From Fibrobacter sp. UWB11 (GTDB lineage Bacteria > Fibrobacterota > Fibrobacteria > Fibrobacterales > Fibrobacteraceae), in assembly GCF_900143015.1 (NCBI RefSeq), contig NZ_FSRT01000001.1:1860001-1924000 (forward strand): a stretch of 64,000 nucleotides of DNA, in the 5' to 3' direction. This document shows, piece after piece, positions 23,803 to 32,722 of this stretch. The position numbers and the translations under genes are program-made. Numbering within the stretch: position 1 is the stretch's first letter; each line of letters opens with the position of its first letter. The notes under the pieces were generated by a model. That model was not told the origin of the DNA and searched no databases. It saw nothing but the letters and a program-made list of their open reading frames with translations.

Positions 23803-24950
23803 TTATTGCTTTGCTACTGTTCGCATGTAGCCTCACCCTAGCGGCATCAGCCAGGGTCGATGTGGAGTCGATTGCTCGCGAAGTCAAGGGGTCGTTCCGC
23901 TGGTATCCCGTACAAAAAACTTTTTCGATTGTTTCCGCCAAGGATACGATCAAGTTTGCCGTTGGCATTCCGTACATGACTCGCAATGGTCGTACGACAG
24001 AACTTTCGCAAGCACCGCAACTTGAAAATGGACATATCTGGATTGCAGAAAACGATGCAAAAAAGATTTCCAATAAAGTCGCGGCAGTCCCTGTCACAAA
24101 GACCGAGACCGCACAAGCCAAAGCAAATGAAACTGCGCCGGCGAAGCCTGTTACAAAGCTCGCCGAACAGAAACCTGCACAGCCAGTCGTTGTCAAACCG
24201 AAGGCTCCCAAACAAGAAATTGCAGGCAGCCGCGAAGTTCGCACCATCGTAATTGACCCCGGACACGGAGGCAAAGACCCAGGCGCTTCGGGCAAGAAGT
24301 CCCAAGAAAAAGATATCGTTCTTGCCGTCGCAAAGCTTTTGCGCAAGAACCTTGCAGACGAAGGCTTCAACGTGAAGCTCACCCGCAGCAAGGATGTTTT
24401 CATTGAACTGCGCCAACGAGCAAACTTGGCGAACCAATGGGATGGCGACCTTTTCATCAGCCTGCACTGCAATGCCATCGATGCAACCGAAGAACGTAAA
24501 AAGATAATCCAAGGTTACCAGTTCTACGTACTGCGCGCCCCGGAAAGCGAAGAAGACAAGGCTATAGCCCGTCGTGAAAACGCAGTCGCCACGCTCTACG
24601 GCGAAAAAAATGCCAAGGACGAACTTTCACCGTTGGAATGGTTCAAGCTCGAAGCTCGCCTCGAACAGTACAAACAAACTAGTTACCTATTCACGGAAAA
24701 ATTGCTAGACAGTTTCGATGGCGGGAAAATCAAGAAGATGAACACAGGCGTCGGCGGTGCCGGATTTATGGTTCTCGTCGGTGCCATGATGCCTGCAGTG
24801 CTCATTGAACTTGGCTTTATCAGCAACGAAGAAGACGAAGCCTACATGATGACCAAGGCTGGCCAGCAAGACCTCGCCGACCGCATTGCAGAAGCTGTGA
24901 GCAAGTACAAAGACGCAGTCCACAGCTACCGAGAAACGCTGGGACGATAA
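23709..24950 (+). CDS. N-acetylmuramoyl-L-alanine amidase (AmiC-like)
   Basis: A 413-residue periplasmic amidase that cleaves the lactyl-peptide bond of peptidoglycan, usually during cell separation. After a signal-like segment (LIIALLLFACSLTLAASA) come an AMIN-like domain (about 50-115), an Ala/Lys/Pro linker, and an Amidase_3 domain from about 175. Zinc ligands are visible: His in D-P-G-H-G-G, Glu in Q-E-K-D, His in S-L-H-C-N-A, and the catalytic Glu in L-I-E-L-G-F. The start is uncertain: ATG 23709 overlaps smpB by 94 bp and gives a 30-residue basic n-region; later starts would be non-ATG. The 3' end overlaps a convergent gene by 25 bp. Confidence 0.88.
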   Translation: MPRQGSTRQATGHSSPRRQNGNGSRCKSPSLIIALLLFACSLTLAASARVDVESIAREVKGSFRWYPVQKTFSIVSAKDTIKFAVGIPYMTRNGRTTELSQAPQLENGHIWIAENDAKKISNKVAAVPVTKTETAQAKANETAPAKPVTKLAEQKPAQPVVVKPKAPKQEIAGSREVRTIVIDPGHGGKDPGASGKKSQEKDIVLAVAKLLRKNLADEGFNVKLTRSKDVFIELRQRANLANQWDGDLFISLHCNAIDATEERKKIIQGYQFYVLRAPESEEDKAIARRENAVATLYGEKNAKDELSPLEWFKLEARLEQYKQTSYLFTEKLLDSFDGGKIKKMNTGVGGAGFMVLVGAMMPAVLIELGFISNEEDEAYMMTKAGQQDLADRIAEAVSKYKDAVHSYRETLGR

Positions 24951-25732
24951 ATCCGTTCTTTTTCAACGCGGATGCCGAAAGCGGCATTCCCTTTAGCAGT
25001 TTTTCCGTTGACTAAATACGGTTTTGCAACTGGCTTAACTTTATTCCTATTACGAACTGGTTTTACAATAGGTGAAGGCGGCAAAACACCTTTTCCAACA
25101 GGCAATTCGCCGCTATATGACGGAATTTTGCTAAACGTGGGCGTTCCGTCATCTTGGAAAATACATTGGTGAACATAATAAGCCGGGAATCCTTGCTTTG
25201 TCACCCTATAATTCCAATCATACACCGTATCGTACACAGTTATATATTGGCACAACGCGTAATACGAAGAGTCCTTTTTATACACAAAATAATTCGTATC
25301 ATTCGCCGTACTATTTTTTAATGAGTGCTTATATGATTCCGTCAAGGAATGCCAACTACCGTCCCGTTCCTCATAAAAAGCCAAAGAATCATTCAAATCG
25401 AGAGTAGTCCCTTCTTTTAAAGCATCCTTTGAATTGACACTCCAAAAATTTTGGTCATATTCAAAAAAGGCGACGTTTTTCATTGTAAAATTACAAGCCC
25501 CATATAAAATGCCACAAACGCAAGCAGCATCCCACTGCCAAACACTATAGCCTTTGCCATTTTCAAAAACAACGCTGTCTTTAGAAAATCCCCAAACAGG
25601 ATTATCAATATAATCCGAGGAACTCAAATTCACTATAAAAGACTGTTCCCATTCTTTTGCTTGAGCCGTACCAAGTCCCATCACAAAAGCAACAGCCAGT
25701 CCAGACAAGAATAAACTTTTTATGTTTCTCAT
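24926..25732 (-). CDS. hypothetical secreted protein
   Basis: A 268-residue protein with a Sec signal peptide (core SLFLSGLAVAFVMGLGTAQA) and a mature part rich in Tyr, Trp and Ser with several Cys (A-C-V-C-G, A-C-N). It contains no family I can name. The C-terminus is basic and Pro/Lys-rich. The ATG at 25732 has AGGAG nine bases upstream; ATG at 25738 is only three bases from it. The 3' end overlaps the amidase gene on the other strand by 25 bp. It is probably exported to the periplasm or surface. Confidence 0.75.
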   Translation of the reverse strand: MRNIKSLFLSGLAVAFVMGLGTAQAKEWEQSFIVNLSSSDYIDNPVWGFSKDSVVFENGKGYSVWQWDAACVCGILYGACNFTMKNVAFFEYDQNFWSVNSKDALKEGTTLDLNDSLAFYEERDGSWHSLTESYKHSLKNSTANDTNYFVYKKDSSYYALCQYITVYDTVYDWNYRVTKQGFPAYYVHQCIFQDDGTPTFSKIPSYSGELPVGKGVLPPSPIVKPVRNRNKVKPVAKPYLVNGKTAKGNAAFGIRVEKERIYRPSVSR

Positions 25733-25835
25733 TCCCATTTTCTCCTTTTTTAACAATATACAATTTGCTCAAATAAATTCATACGCGAGATGTTTTATTT
25801 TACAAATTGAATTTCCAGGAACATGAAACAAAATT

Positions 25836-26915
25836 TTATTCAGCCTTTTTTAATTCTTTCTCAATAAGCTCAAGGCATTCCGCAAGAATCGCATCGTATT
25901 TTTCCTGATAGATTTCAGTCGTTGCAGGAGCGCCGTCCGCACAAGTTTTTGTTTTGGCGATATAGCCATCAAACCAGTAACCAGAATACATTCTCAACCG
26001 AGAATCATTCCCTTCCCCACTATCTTCAGTATAGGGAGCTAAGCGTCCTTTCAACGTTTTGTTTTCACGATCCAAAAGACTCCCTAAATATTTTTGTTCG
26101 GCTTCGGGTCTTGCAATATTTTGTATGAACTTTTCAGAAACAATCTCATACAATTTTTTCTGCACATCAGCAAGGACATCCGTAAATAAGGCAAAATCTC
26201 CCTGCGGGCAATTTTTTACAATAACATCTGGCGCGACGCCATGAGCCTCATCATATTCTTTTTGGCTCGTATAGAATTTTTTCCCATCTAATTTAACATC
26301 GCTATAAGAGCTGTCATTAGAACATTTCATGTCCACAAACATACGCATTGGGCAGCCCCCATAAGAGATGCCATAAAGCGGTTCTTCCCGAAACAAGTCC
26401 TTAACAGCACCGCAAGACTGGAGAGCACTTTCCCATCTTGAGATAATTTTTTCGGACAACGTTGTATCCGAACCCAAATACTTTTTATAATCATCACAAG
26501 AAATATCTTTTGTACTACTGCAAGCCGTCATTCCCATATAAGAATTAGCATAACAAGTCACAGAGGGATCTCTAGCCAAAACATAGCTCGCAGCACTAGA
26601 TGAGCTTCTAGCTATTGAAGAACTACTCAAAGAAGGCGTTTCGCTAGATGAGCTCATCTCTGACACTGTAGACGAGGAACTAGGAGGTGGCGGAGCATCA
26701 GACGAACTTGATTCAGAAACAATCGCAGAACTCGATTCAGGCGCTACGGCAGAACTTGAAGATTCATCGCCCAAACCTCCCCTATTCGCATCCGCCGATG
26801 AATCTGGATTTGCCGCCTGAGCCATGGGGAACTGCGGATTTGATTCCGAGCAACTCGCCCAAAAAAACGATGCAACAGTCAAGCAACTCAAGCGCCAAAA
26901 TTTTCGAATATTCAT
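25836..26915 (-). CDS. lipoprotein with poly-Ser linker, paralog A
   Basis: A 359-residue lipoprotein: basic n-region, hydrophobic core, W-A-S-C lipobox, then a linker of about 80 residues full of SSSS runs. The globular part begins Y-V-L-A-R-D-P-S-V-T-C and holds several Cys; it ends A-E-C-L-E-L-I-E-K-E-L. It is a paralog of the gene at 27025-28065, with conserved stretches such as C-P-Q-G-(D/E)-(F/Y)-A-L-F and F-(D/N)-G-Y-I-A-K-T-K-T-C. AAGGAG lies six bases before the ATG. The family is not recognised. Confidence 0.82.
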   Translation of the reverse strand: MNIRKFWRLSCLTVASFFWASCSESNPQFPMAQAANPDSSADANRGGLGDESSSSAVAPESSSAIVSESSSSDAPPPPSSSSTVSEMSSSSETPSLSSSSIARSSSSAASYVLARDPSVTCYANSYMGMTACSSTKDISCDDYKKYLGSDTTLSEKIISRWESALQSCGAVKDLFREEPLYGISYGGCPMRMFVDMKCSNDSSYSDVKLDGKKFYTSQKEYDEAHGVAPDVIVKNCPQGDFALFTDVLADVQKKLYEIVSEKFIQNIARPEAEQKYLGSLLDRENKTLKGRLAPYTEDSGEGNDSRLRMYSGYWFDGYIAKTKTCADGAPATTEIYQEKYDAILAECLELIEKELKKAE

Positions 26916-27024
26916 AAGATTCTCCTTTTTTCTTCAACATATAATTTATCAAAATCGATTTTTCAAAAGACATTCAAAACAAACAAAAAACGTTGACATT
27001 CCGTCAATATCGCACAGCAACAAT

Positions 27025-28065
27025 CTATTCTTCAGCGCTAGCAGCCTTGACTTCATTTTCGATAATTTCAATACACTCGGCAAGAATTGCATCGTATTTT
27101 TGCTGGTAGCGTTCCGTTATTACAGGCGTGCCGTCTTCGCAAGTTTTGGTTTTGGCAATATAACCATTGAACCAATTTTTCGAGGCTTGTTTCATTTTGT
27201 AGCCATACCCACTATCTTCATAATAATCAAACAAATAAGGATATAAAAACCCCTTCAAAGCTTTTTTCTCTTGGTCCAAAAGTCTTTCCAAATATGCCTT
27301 GCCTTTTTCAGTCAAAGATGAATTTTCTTCAAGTTGCTTAGACAACTTTTCATACAAAGTTGTCTGTACGTCCGCAAGAACATCAACAAACAAAGCATAC
27401 TCTCCTTGCGGACACGATTCTGTTAAATTCTCTGGAACAATTCCTTGAATTTCATTGTATTCTTGAATGCTTGTATAAACTTTTTTATTTTCATCGGTCA
27501 CATAGTGAGCGTAAGTGTCGCCATTTGAACACCACATTTTGGAAAACAACTTAGTAGAGCAACAAGGACTACAGCCATAAACCGCCGGAGACATTTCAGA
27601 GATACCTTCACACGATTCCAATTCTTCTTCCCAAGAAGACAGAAGTTTTTCGGAAACCGATTGTTTTTTCTCTAAAATAGTTTTCAGTTCATCACAAGAA
27701 TATTCTTTTGCACAAATAGAAACTTGTTGCCTTACTTTTTCACAACTCACAGAAGGGTCTCTCGCTAATACATACTCAGCAGAACTTGAACTGCTAATTG
27801 GACTATGACTAGACGAGCTTTCAACGCCCGACGAACTCGATGCGGATTCAGAAGAAGAACTTTGCGGTGGCGAATCGGAAGAGCTTGATTCAGGCGCTAC
27901 TGCAGAACTTGATAATTCGCTAGAGCTACTTTCATTTGCATCAGACGATGAATCAGGATTTGCTGATGGCGACATCGGAAATTGCGGATTTGAATCCGAA
28001 CAACTCGCCCAGAAAAGCGAAGCAACAGTCAAACAAGTCAAACGCCAAAATTTACGAATATTCAT
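27025..28065 (-). CDS. lipoprotein with poly-Ser linker, paralog B
   Basis: A 346-residue lipoprotein with the same plan as its neighbour at 25836-26915: nearly identical first 30 residues (MNIRKFWRLTCLTVASLFWA, then S-C), a Ser-run linker, and a Cys-containing helical domain. Identity is high at the signal peptide and at the Y-Q-x-K-Y-D-A-I-L-A-E-C C-terminus, and low in the middle. The same AAGGAG-AATCTT leader precedes both genes. They arose by tandem duplication. Function unknown; it is likely anchored in the outer membrane. Confidence 0.82.
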   Translation of the reverse strand: MNIRKFWRLTCLTVASLFWASCSDSNPQFPMSPSANPDSSSDANESSSSELSSSAVAPESSSSDSPPQSSSSESASSSSGVESSSSHSPISSSSSAEYVLARDPSVSCEKVRQQVSICAKEYSCDELKTILEKKQSVSEKLLSSWEEELESCEGISEMSPAVYGCSPCCSTKLFSKMWCSNGDTYAHYVTDENKKVYTSIQEYNEIQGIVPENLTESCPQGEYALFVDVLADVQTTLYEKLSKQLEENSSLTEKGKAYLERLLDQEKKALKGFLYPYLFDYYEDSGYGYKMKQASKNWFNGYIAKTKTCEDGTPVITERYQQKYDAILAECIEIIENEVKAASAEE

Positions 28066-28158
28066 AAGATTCTCCTTTTCCCTTAATATACAAACAAGCT
28101 ATCGCAAAACAAAGCGTTTCTAAAGGAGCTTTCAAAATCTCCGTTGACGTTAAGTCAA

Positions 28159-28188
28159 TAAAAAAACCGACTGCTTTTTAGCAATCGG
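28159..28188 (-). terminator. Rho-independent terminator of yebC
   Basis: On the minus strand, CCGATTGC-TAAAAA-GCAGTCGG (one mismatch pair) followed by seven T and ATT. It lies about 50 bases after the yebC stop. Confidence 0.8.
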
Positions 28189-28193
28189 CTTTT

Positions 28194-28219
28194 GAGATTC
28201 CCGCCTTCGCGAGAATGAC
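28194..28219. repeat. REP-like palindrome
   Basis: GAGATTCCCGCC-TTCGC-GAGAATGACA, a variant of the palindromic element also seen at 52774-52800 and 59015-59043 (GTCAT-CCCGC ... GCGGG-ATCTC type). Confidence 0.6.
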
Positions 28220-28237
28220 AAGCACATATCTCTCGTC

Positions 28238-28981
28238 TTACTCAGCGTCCATGTCAGCTTCGTCGATTTCGGCGTTGTGATAGACTTCCTGAACGTCGTC
28301 GTGATCTTCGAACTTGTCGATGAGCTTGAGGAGCTTCACAGCGTCATCGTGACCGAGTTTAACCGGATCATTCGGAACGTAGCTGAGTTCAGCGCTCATC
28401 ATTTCGATGCCAGCAGCTTCGAGAGCCTTGGAAACAGCATCGAAAGCTTCCGGAGAAGTGGAGATTTCATGAACGCCATCTTCCGTGCTCATGTCTTCTG
28501 CACCAGCTTCGAGAACGAGGTCCATAATCTGATCTTCCGGATACTTTTCAGCATCAACGACAATCACGCCCTTGTAGGTGAATGCCCAAGAAACGGAACC
28601 AGATTCGCCCATGGAGCCGTTGTTCTTGTTGAAGATGTTACGGATTTCAGCAACCGTACGAACCTTGTTGTCGGTCATGCACTGCACCATGATAGCAATG
28701 CCTGCCGGGCCGCGTCCTTCGTACAACGGTTCCGTCATTTCGGTACCAGAGTTAGCACCCGTACCCTTGGCGATTGCACTTTCGATGTTCTTAGTCGGCA
28801 AGCTCTGGCTCTTGGACTTGAGGATTGCAGCACGGAGACGCGGGTTAGCGTCAGGGTTGCCGCCGCCGAGCTTTGCAGCGATGGAGATTTCCTTAATAAG
28901 CTTGTTCCAAGCCTTGGCGCGAGCAACGTCGGTTTTGGCTTTCTTGCGTTTGGTGGTGGCCCATTTGGAGTGACCTGACAT
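28238..28981 (-). CDS. YebC/TACO1-family protein
   Basis: A 247-residue protein of the YebC/PmpR group. The start M-S-G-H-S-K-W-A-T-T-K-R-K-K is diagnostic, with K-G-T-G and Y-E-G-R-G-P-A-G-I-A-I further on. Members were described as transcription regulators and also as translation factors for proline-rich stretches; the sequence does not separate these. Length is typical. It is followed by a terminator on the minus strand. Confidence 0.93.
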   Translation of the reverse strand: MSGHSKWATTKRKKAKTDVARAKAWNKLIKEISIAAKLGGGNPDANPRLRAAILKSKSQSLPTKNIESAIAKGTGANSGTEMTEPLYEGRGPAGIAIMVQCMTDNKVRTVAEIRNIFNKNNGSMGESGSVSWAFTYKGVIVVDAEKYPEDQIMDLVLEAGAEDMSTEDGVHEISTSPEAFDAVSKALEAAGIEMMSAELSYVPNDPVKLGHDDAVKLLKLIDKFEDHDDVQEVYHNAEIDEADMDAE

Positions 28982-29023
28982 AATTTACCTCTAGGTGGTT
29001 TTTGATAAAAATTTAAAAAAGTT

Positions 29024-29746
29024 CTACTTCTTGTTCATTTTGCAGAGGCGTTTCTGCTTTGCGCTAAGTTTGCGGCTAGAGCAATCCAACGAGCTATCTT
29101 GCTTTTTGGACTTGATTTTCACCTTTTCGCTCTGCATCCTAGCTCTACGTTCAGACTCTTCGCGAGCCTTACGTTCTGCTTCGAGAGCCTTCGCCTCTTT
29201 GCGCTTCTGCTGCATATCGACAAGCTTTGTCTTGTCTATAGGAACAGCGGACGCCCTTGTAATTTCACGTTCGTACTTACCGCTCCAGATTCTACCGAGA
29301 AGCGAGCCAGACTGGAGAGCATCATCCAAAATGCTCTGTGCCCAGCTGTCGTTTGCAGGCGGCAAAAGTTTGAACGACAAGTTACGAATTCTAGTCGGTT
29401 CTTCGTCGTAATAAAGCATCATATCGAAGAAGCCCACGTTGTATTCTTCGCCATCGGAACCGGCAGCAATCTTGTCCGGAATGTAGGCAAGCACAGCGTA
29501 AAGAGCTCTATCGAAAAGAGCCGTTATAAGGACATCAGAATCTCCACCGGGGGCCTGGACTTCACCTTCCGCAAGGAATGCCCAAGGAGCCACATCGACT
29601 CTGAGCCTGAACTTGTGGAAGCCGTGTTCAGCCTTCTTGAGCTTGATCAAAGCACCAGAGAAAGCCTGGAATCCCGGCTTAAGAGAGCCTTCCTGCGCGA
29701 ACACGAATGCACACGCAAGGAAGATGACCGTTAGAATTTTTTTCAT
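29024..29746 (-). CDS. hypothetical secreted protein with basic coiled-coil tail
   Basis: A 240-residue protein with a short signal peptide (MKKILTVIFLACAFVFA-QE). The first two-thirds is a mixed globular domain with the segments Y-N-V-G-F-F-D-M-M-L-Y and R-I-W-S-G-K-Y. The last 75 residues are Lys/Arg/Glu-rich and predicted helical, ending S-A-K-Q-K-R-L-C-K-M-N-K-K. No family is recognised. It begins 29 bp after pgm on the same strand, so the two are probably co-transcribed. Confidence 0.75.
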   Translation of the reverse strand: MKKILTVIFLACAFVFAQEGSLKPGFQAFSGALIKLKKAEHGFHKFRLRVDVAPWAFLAEGEVQAPGGDSDVLITALFDRALYAVLAYIPDKIAAGSDGEEYNVGFFDMMLYYDEEPTRIRNLSFKLLPPANDSWAQSILDDALQSGSLLGRIWSGKYEREITRASAVPIDKTKLVDMQQKRKEAKALEAERKAREESERRARMQSEKVKIKSKKQDSSLDCSSRKLSAKQKRLCKMNKK

Positions 29747-29775
29747 TTCCCTAATCCAATTCGCTTAATTTGTCC

Positions 29776-31389
29776 TTAGTTCTTGAAGAACAAAGCCTTT
29801 GCAGCTTCGAACATCGGATCCTTTTCATCCGGGTTACGGCATTCCGTATAGATACGAACCTTCGGTTCCGTACCGGACGGGCGCACGAGCATCCAAGAAT
29901 CATCGTCGAAGATGACCTTCACGCCATCGAGCGTGAGGAGCTGCTTCACAGTCTTTTCATTTGCACCGACCATGACCTTTGCACCCGGCTTAGCGATATC
30001 GGCAATGGCGTTCACCTTAGCCTTGAGCGGTTCGCCAACGAGGGACTTGTCCACTTCGAAACCAGAACGGGTCGGATAGAAGCGGCCGTATTCTTCGTAC
30101 AAAGCATCGAGGTATTCGCCGAGGTTCTTGCCTGTCGTAGCAAGAATTTCGAGAGCGATGAGGAGACCGAACTGAGCGTCCTTTTCGAGCGTGTTGTTGA
30201 GGCCAGAGATACCGTCAGATTCTTCGAATGCAACGAGAGCCTTCTGCTTGGCATTGCGAGAGAGCCACGGGCGGAAGTTCTTGAAGCCCACCGGAGTTTC
30301 CATGACAGGCACGCCAAGCTTTTCAGCGATGATGTTCACGAAGTTGGAAGTTGCAACGGACTTAGCCACGCAGCCCTGTTCCTTGCGCCAGGTTGCCATG
30401 TAGTGGAAAGCGATTGCACCGAACTGGTTCATGTCGATTTCGCGAGTGCCATCGTAGAAACGGATACGGTCACCATCCGGGTCAAAGATTGCACCAAGAC
30501 GGAACCAGGACTTGCTTTCGTCGAGGACCTTGCGAACCTTTTCAAGGTTCTTGCTGGACGGTTCCGGTGCGATACCACCGAACAAAGAATCGTCTTCGTT
30601 GCGGAGCGTGATGAGGCATTCCGGATTGTCGAGGAGAGCAGCCGGGCGGCGACGGGTAGAACCGTGAACGTGGTCGCACACAAGTGTGAGGCGCCCCTTC
30701 TTGATGAATTCCTTGATGCGGTCGAACTTGATCGTTCCCTGCTTCACGAGGAATTCCTTATAAATCTTGAGGGAGTCGATAATTTCCCAGTCAACCTTGG
30801 AGACCGGTTCAAACTTCCAAGTAGCCATCATTTCGTTAGAAAGCTTGGTGATGACGTTCGTGATTTCCGGACCAGCAGGACCGCCGTCAGCCGGATTGAA
30901 CTTAATACCATTGTAATGGCTCGGGTTGTGGCTCGGAGTCATGTTGATGGAGCATGCGGCACCGAGCATTTCAATTGCAGCGGAGAATTCCGGAGTCGGC
31001 ATTTCGCCACCGTAGTAAACCTTCACGCCAGCCTTTGCAAACTGGTCTGCGACAGCTTCGCAGAATTCGTGACCGAGCAAACGGTTGTCATGGCCAACGA
31101 CCACACCGCGCTTCTGAAGTTCAGCAAAGTCCTTGACACCCAGAGCAGCGAAAAGTTCCGGAGTTGCTTCCTTGTACAAACGCACAATAGCAGCACCGAC
31201 AACCTGCAAGTTGCGGAGCGTGAATTCAGAACCGATTTCACCGCGCCAGCCGGAGGTACCAAAGCTGACCTTAGCCGGTTCCTGGGAGGTCAAAGCGACC
31301 TGCTTCACGGTTTCAACCAGGTTCATATCGGTAGCCGGGTTGAATTCGGGGGACTGAATCTTTTTCCAAATCTGGGTAATGTTTTCCAT
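29776..31389 (-). CDS. phosphoglucomutase/phosphomannomutase family
   Basis: A 537-residue alpha-D-phosphohexomutase that interconverts sugar 1- and 6-phosphates. It shows all four active-site loops: phosphoserine loop T-P-S-H-N-P (Ser153), metal loop D-P-D-G-D-R, sugar loop E-E-S-D-G, and phosphate loop R-P-S-G-T-E-P-K. The N-terminal F-G-T-S-G-W-R-G is the family start. Length suits a glucose-1-phosphate enzyme of about 540 residues, which would link glycogen and cell-wall sugars to glycolysis, but substrate choice is inferred. Confidence 0.9.
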   Translation of the reverse strand: MENITQIWKKIQSPEFNPATDMNLVETVKQVALTSQEPAKVSFGTSGWRGEIGSEFTLRNLQVVGAAIVRLYKEATPELFAALGVKDFAELQKRGVVVGHDNRLLGHEFCEAVADQFAKAGVKVYYGGEMPTPEFSAAIEMLGAACSINMTPSHNPSHYNGIKFNPADGGPAGPEITNVITKLSNEMMATWKFEPVSKVDWEIIDSLKIYKEFLVKQGTIKFDRIKEFIKKGRLTLVCDHVHGSTRRRPAALLDNPECLITLRNEDDSLFGGIAPEPSSKNLEKVRKVLDESKSWFRLGAIFDPDGDRIRFYDGTREIDMNQFGAIAFHYMATWRKEQGCVAKSVATSNFVNIIAEKLGVPVMETPVGFKNFRPWLSRNAKQKALVAFEESDGISGLNNTLEKDAQFGLLIALEILATTGKNLGEYLDALYEEYGRFYPTRSGFEVDKSLVGEPLKAKVNAIADIAKPGAKVMVGANEKTVKQLLTLDGVKVIFDDDSWMLVRPSGTEPKVRIYTECRNPDEKDPMFEAAKALFFKN

Positions 31390-31570
31390 AACGGTTCCTT
31401 TTTAGTTTTAACGCGCAAAATTTAGAAAAACTACAGCAAGAAGGAGACAAAAGATAGGCGGAAGAAGCGCAAAATTAAGGGGGTTACAATTCCTGTAAAA
31501 ATTTCAAATTTCAGCAAGCCTCATTTCGAACAAAGTCTCAAAATAAAACTACCCCATCCACCTTAAATAG

Positions 31571-31626
31571 ATTGCCGCCACCACGCTTTGCTCGTGGCAG
31601 GCTCTGCTTCGCTCCTCGCAATGACG
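31571..31626. repeat. REP-like palindromic element in the pgm/dapA spacer
   Basis: ATTGCCGCCACCACG ... CTCGTGGC ... GCTCCTCGCAATGACG: outer ends ATTGC/GCAAT pair and an inner CACG/CGTG hairpin. It is the only structure seen in the 340-bp divergent spacer 31390-31729, apart from AT-rich promoter-like DNA. Confidence 0.55.
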
Positions 31627-31729
31627 TTTTTTCAAGCTACAACTCTTGATTTACAAGCCTTTAATTTCGCCATATTTTTCGTTCATATTTCGTCCTTTGT
31701 CTTCCTTCTAATACTATATTTAGGTCACT

Positions 31730-32686
31730 ATGCAAATTACAAACGCTTCTCAACTTACTGGTGTTTTCCCCGCGTTGTTCACCCCGCTCAAGAACGACGA
31801 TCCTAAGAACCTTCGCAACTCCATCGACTACAAGAAGATGGGGCAGATGATTGACGATGTTATTGCAGCTGGTGCTAGTGGTGTGCTCCCCGCCGTGACG
31901 ACGGGCCAGAGTGCAACGGTCTCTCCGCAGCAGCACTTGGATATCATTAAGTTCACGCTCGACTACGTTGACGGTCGCGTTCCTGTGATTGCAGGCGCAG
32001 GCTCCAACTGCACGCGCGAATCTATCGAGATGATCGAAAACGTTTTGAAGATTGCTCCGGTGGCAGTCCTCTGCGTGACAGGCTATTACAACAATCCTCC
32101 GCAAGAAGGTTTGCTCAAGCACTACCAGACGCTCAGTAGCGAAACGGGTGCAAAGATCGTTATTTACAACGTTCCGGGCCGTACATCCAGCTATGTCCAT
32201 CCGGACACCTTGATTGCTCTTGCCGAAGACAAGAACATCATCGGTCTCAAGCAGGCGGTTGAATTTGGTTTTGGCGAAAAGTTCCACGAAGACACGATGC
32301 GCGTCATCAAGGAAACAAAGGGCAAGGACTTCGCCGTGATGAGCGGTGAAGACGGTCTCTTTGCTGACCTCCTTGAAATGGGCGGCACGGGTATCGTGAG
32401 CGCAACGGGCAACATCCCGGAAGCTTGCAAGACTTTCGTTGACCTCTACAAGGCTTTCCAGGCTGGCGACAAGGACAAGGCTCACAACTTGCAGAAGGCT
32501 GCACGTGACTACATCGACGCCACGTTCTGCCGCAAGAACCCGATTCCTCTCGGAACGCTCTTCAACAGCCCGTTGTTCCAGCCGCTCGTAAGCGTGAAGG
32601 ACACGGCTAACGGTGCTGACGCTGTTGCCCGCATCATGAAGCTCATCGACGAGAAGGCAACCAGCTTGAAGAAGTATCACGCCTAA
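31730..32686 (+). CDS. dapA: 4-hydroxy-tetrahydrodipicolinate synthase
   Basis: A 318-residue lyase of the DapA/NAL family. DapA condenses pyruvate with aspartate semialdehyde for lysine and diaminopimelate synthesis. The Schiff-base lysine is Lys174 (G-L-K-Q), the catalytic Tyr is in I-Y-N-V-P-G-R (Tyr146). Two features differ from standard DapA: V-T-T-G-Q replaces the usual G-T-T-G-E, and it is about 25 residues longer. It may therefore be another pyruvate aldolase of the family. A gene for a Cys-cluster protein follows after 36 bp. Confidence 0.85.
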   Translation: MQITNASQLTGVFPALFTPLKNDDPKNLRNSIDYKKMGQMIDDVIAAGASGVLPAVTTGQSATVSPQQHLDIIKFTLDYVDGRVPVIAGAGSNCTRESIEMIENVLKIAPVAVLCVTGYYNNPPQEGLLKHYQTLSSETGAKIVIYNVPGRTSSYVHPDTLIALAEDKNIIGLKQAVEFGFGEKFHEDTMRVIKETKGKDFAVMSGEDGLFADLLEMGGTGIVSATGNIPEACKTFVDLYKAFQAGDKDKAHNLQKAARDYIDATFCRKNPIPLGTLFNSPLFQPLVSVKDTANGADAVARIMKLIDEKATSLKKYHA

Positions 32687-32722
32687 TAGGCAGTAGGAAG
32701 ACTTTTTAACAGGAGAATCACA

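Noticed and set aside
29770-31425. A 551-codon plus-strand frame opposite pgm
   Set aside because: Antisense shadow of a gene with strong codon bias; the pgm frame has all catalytic motifs.
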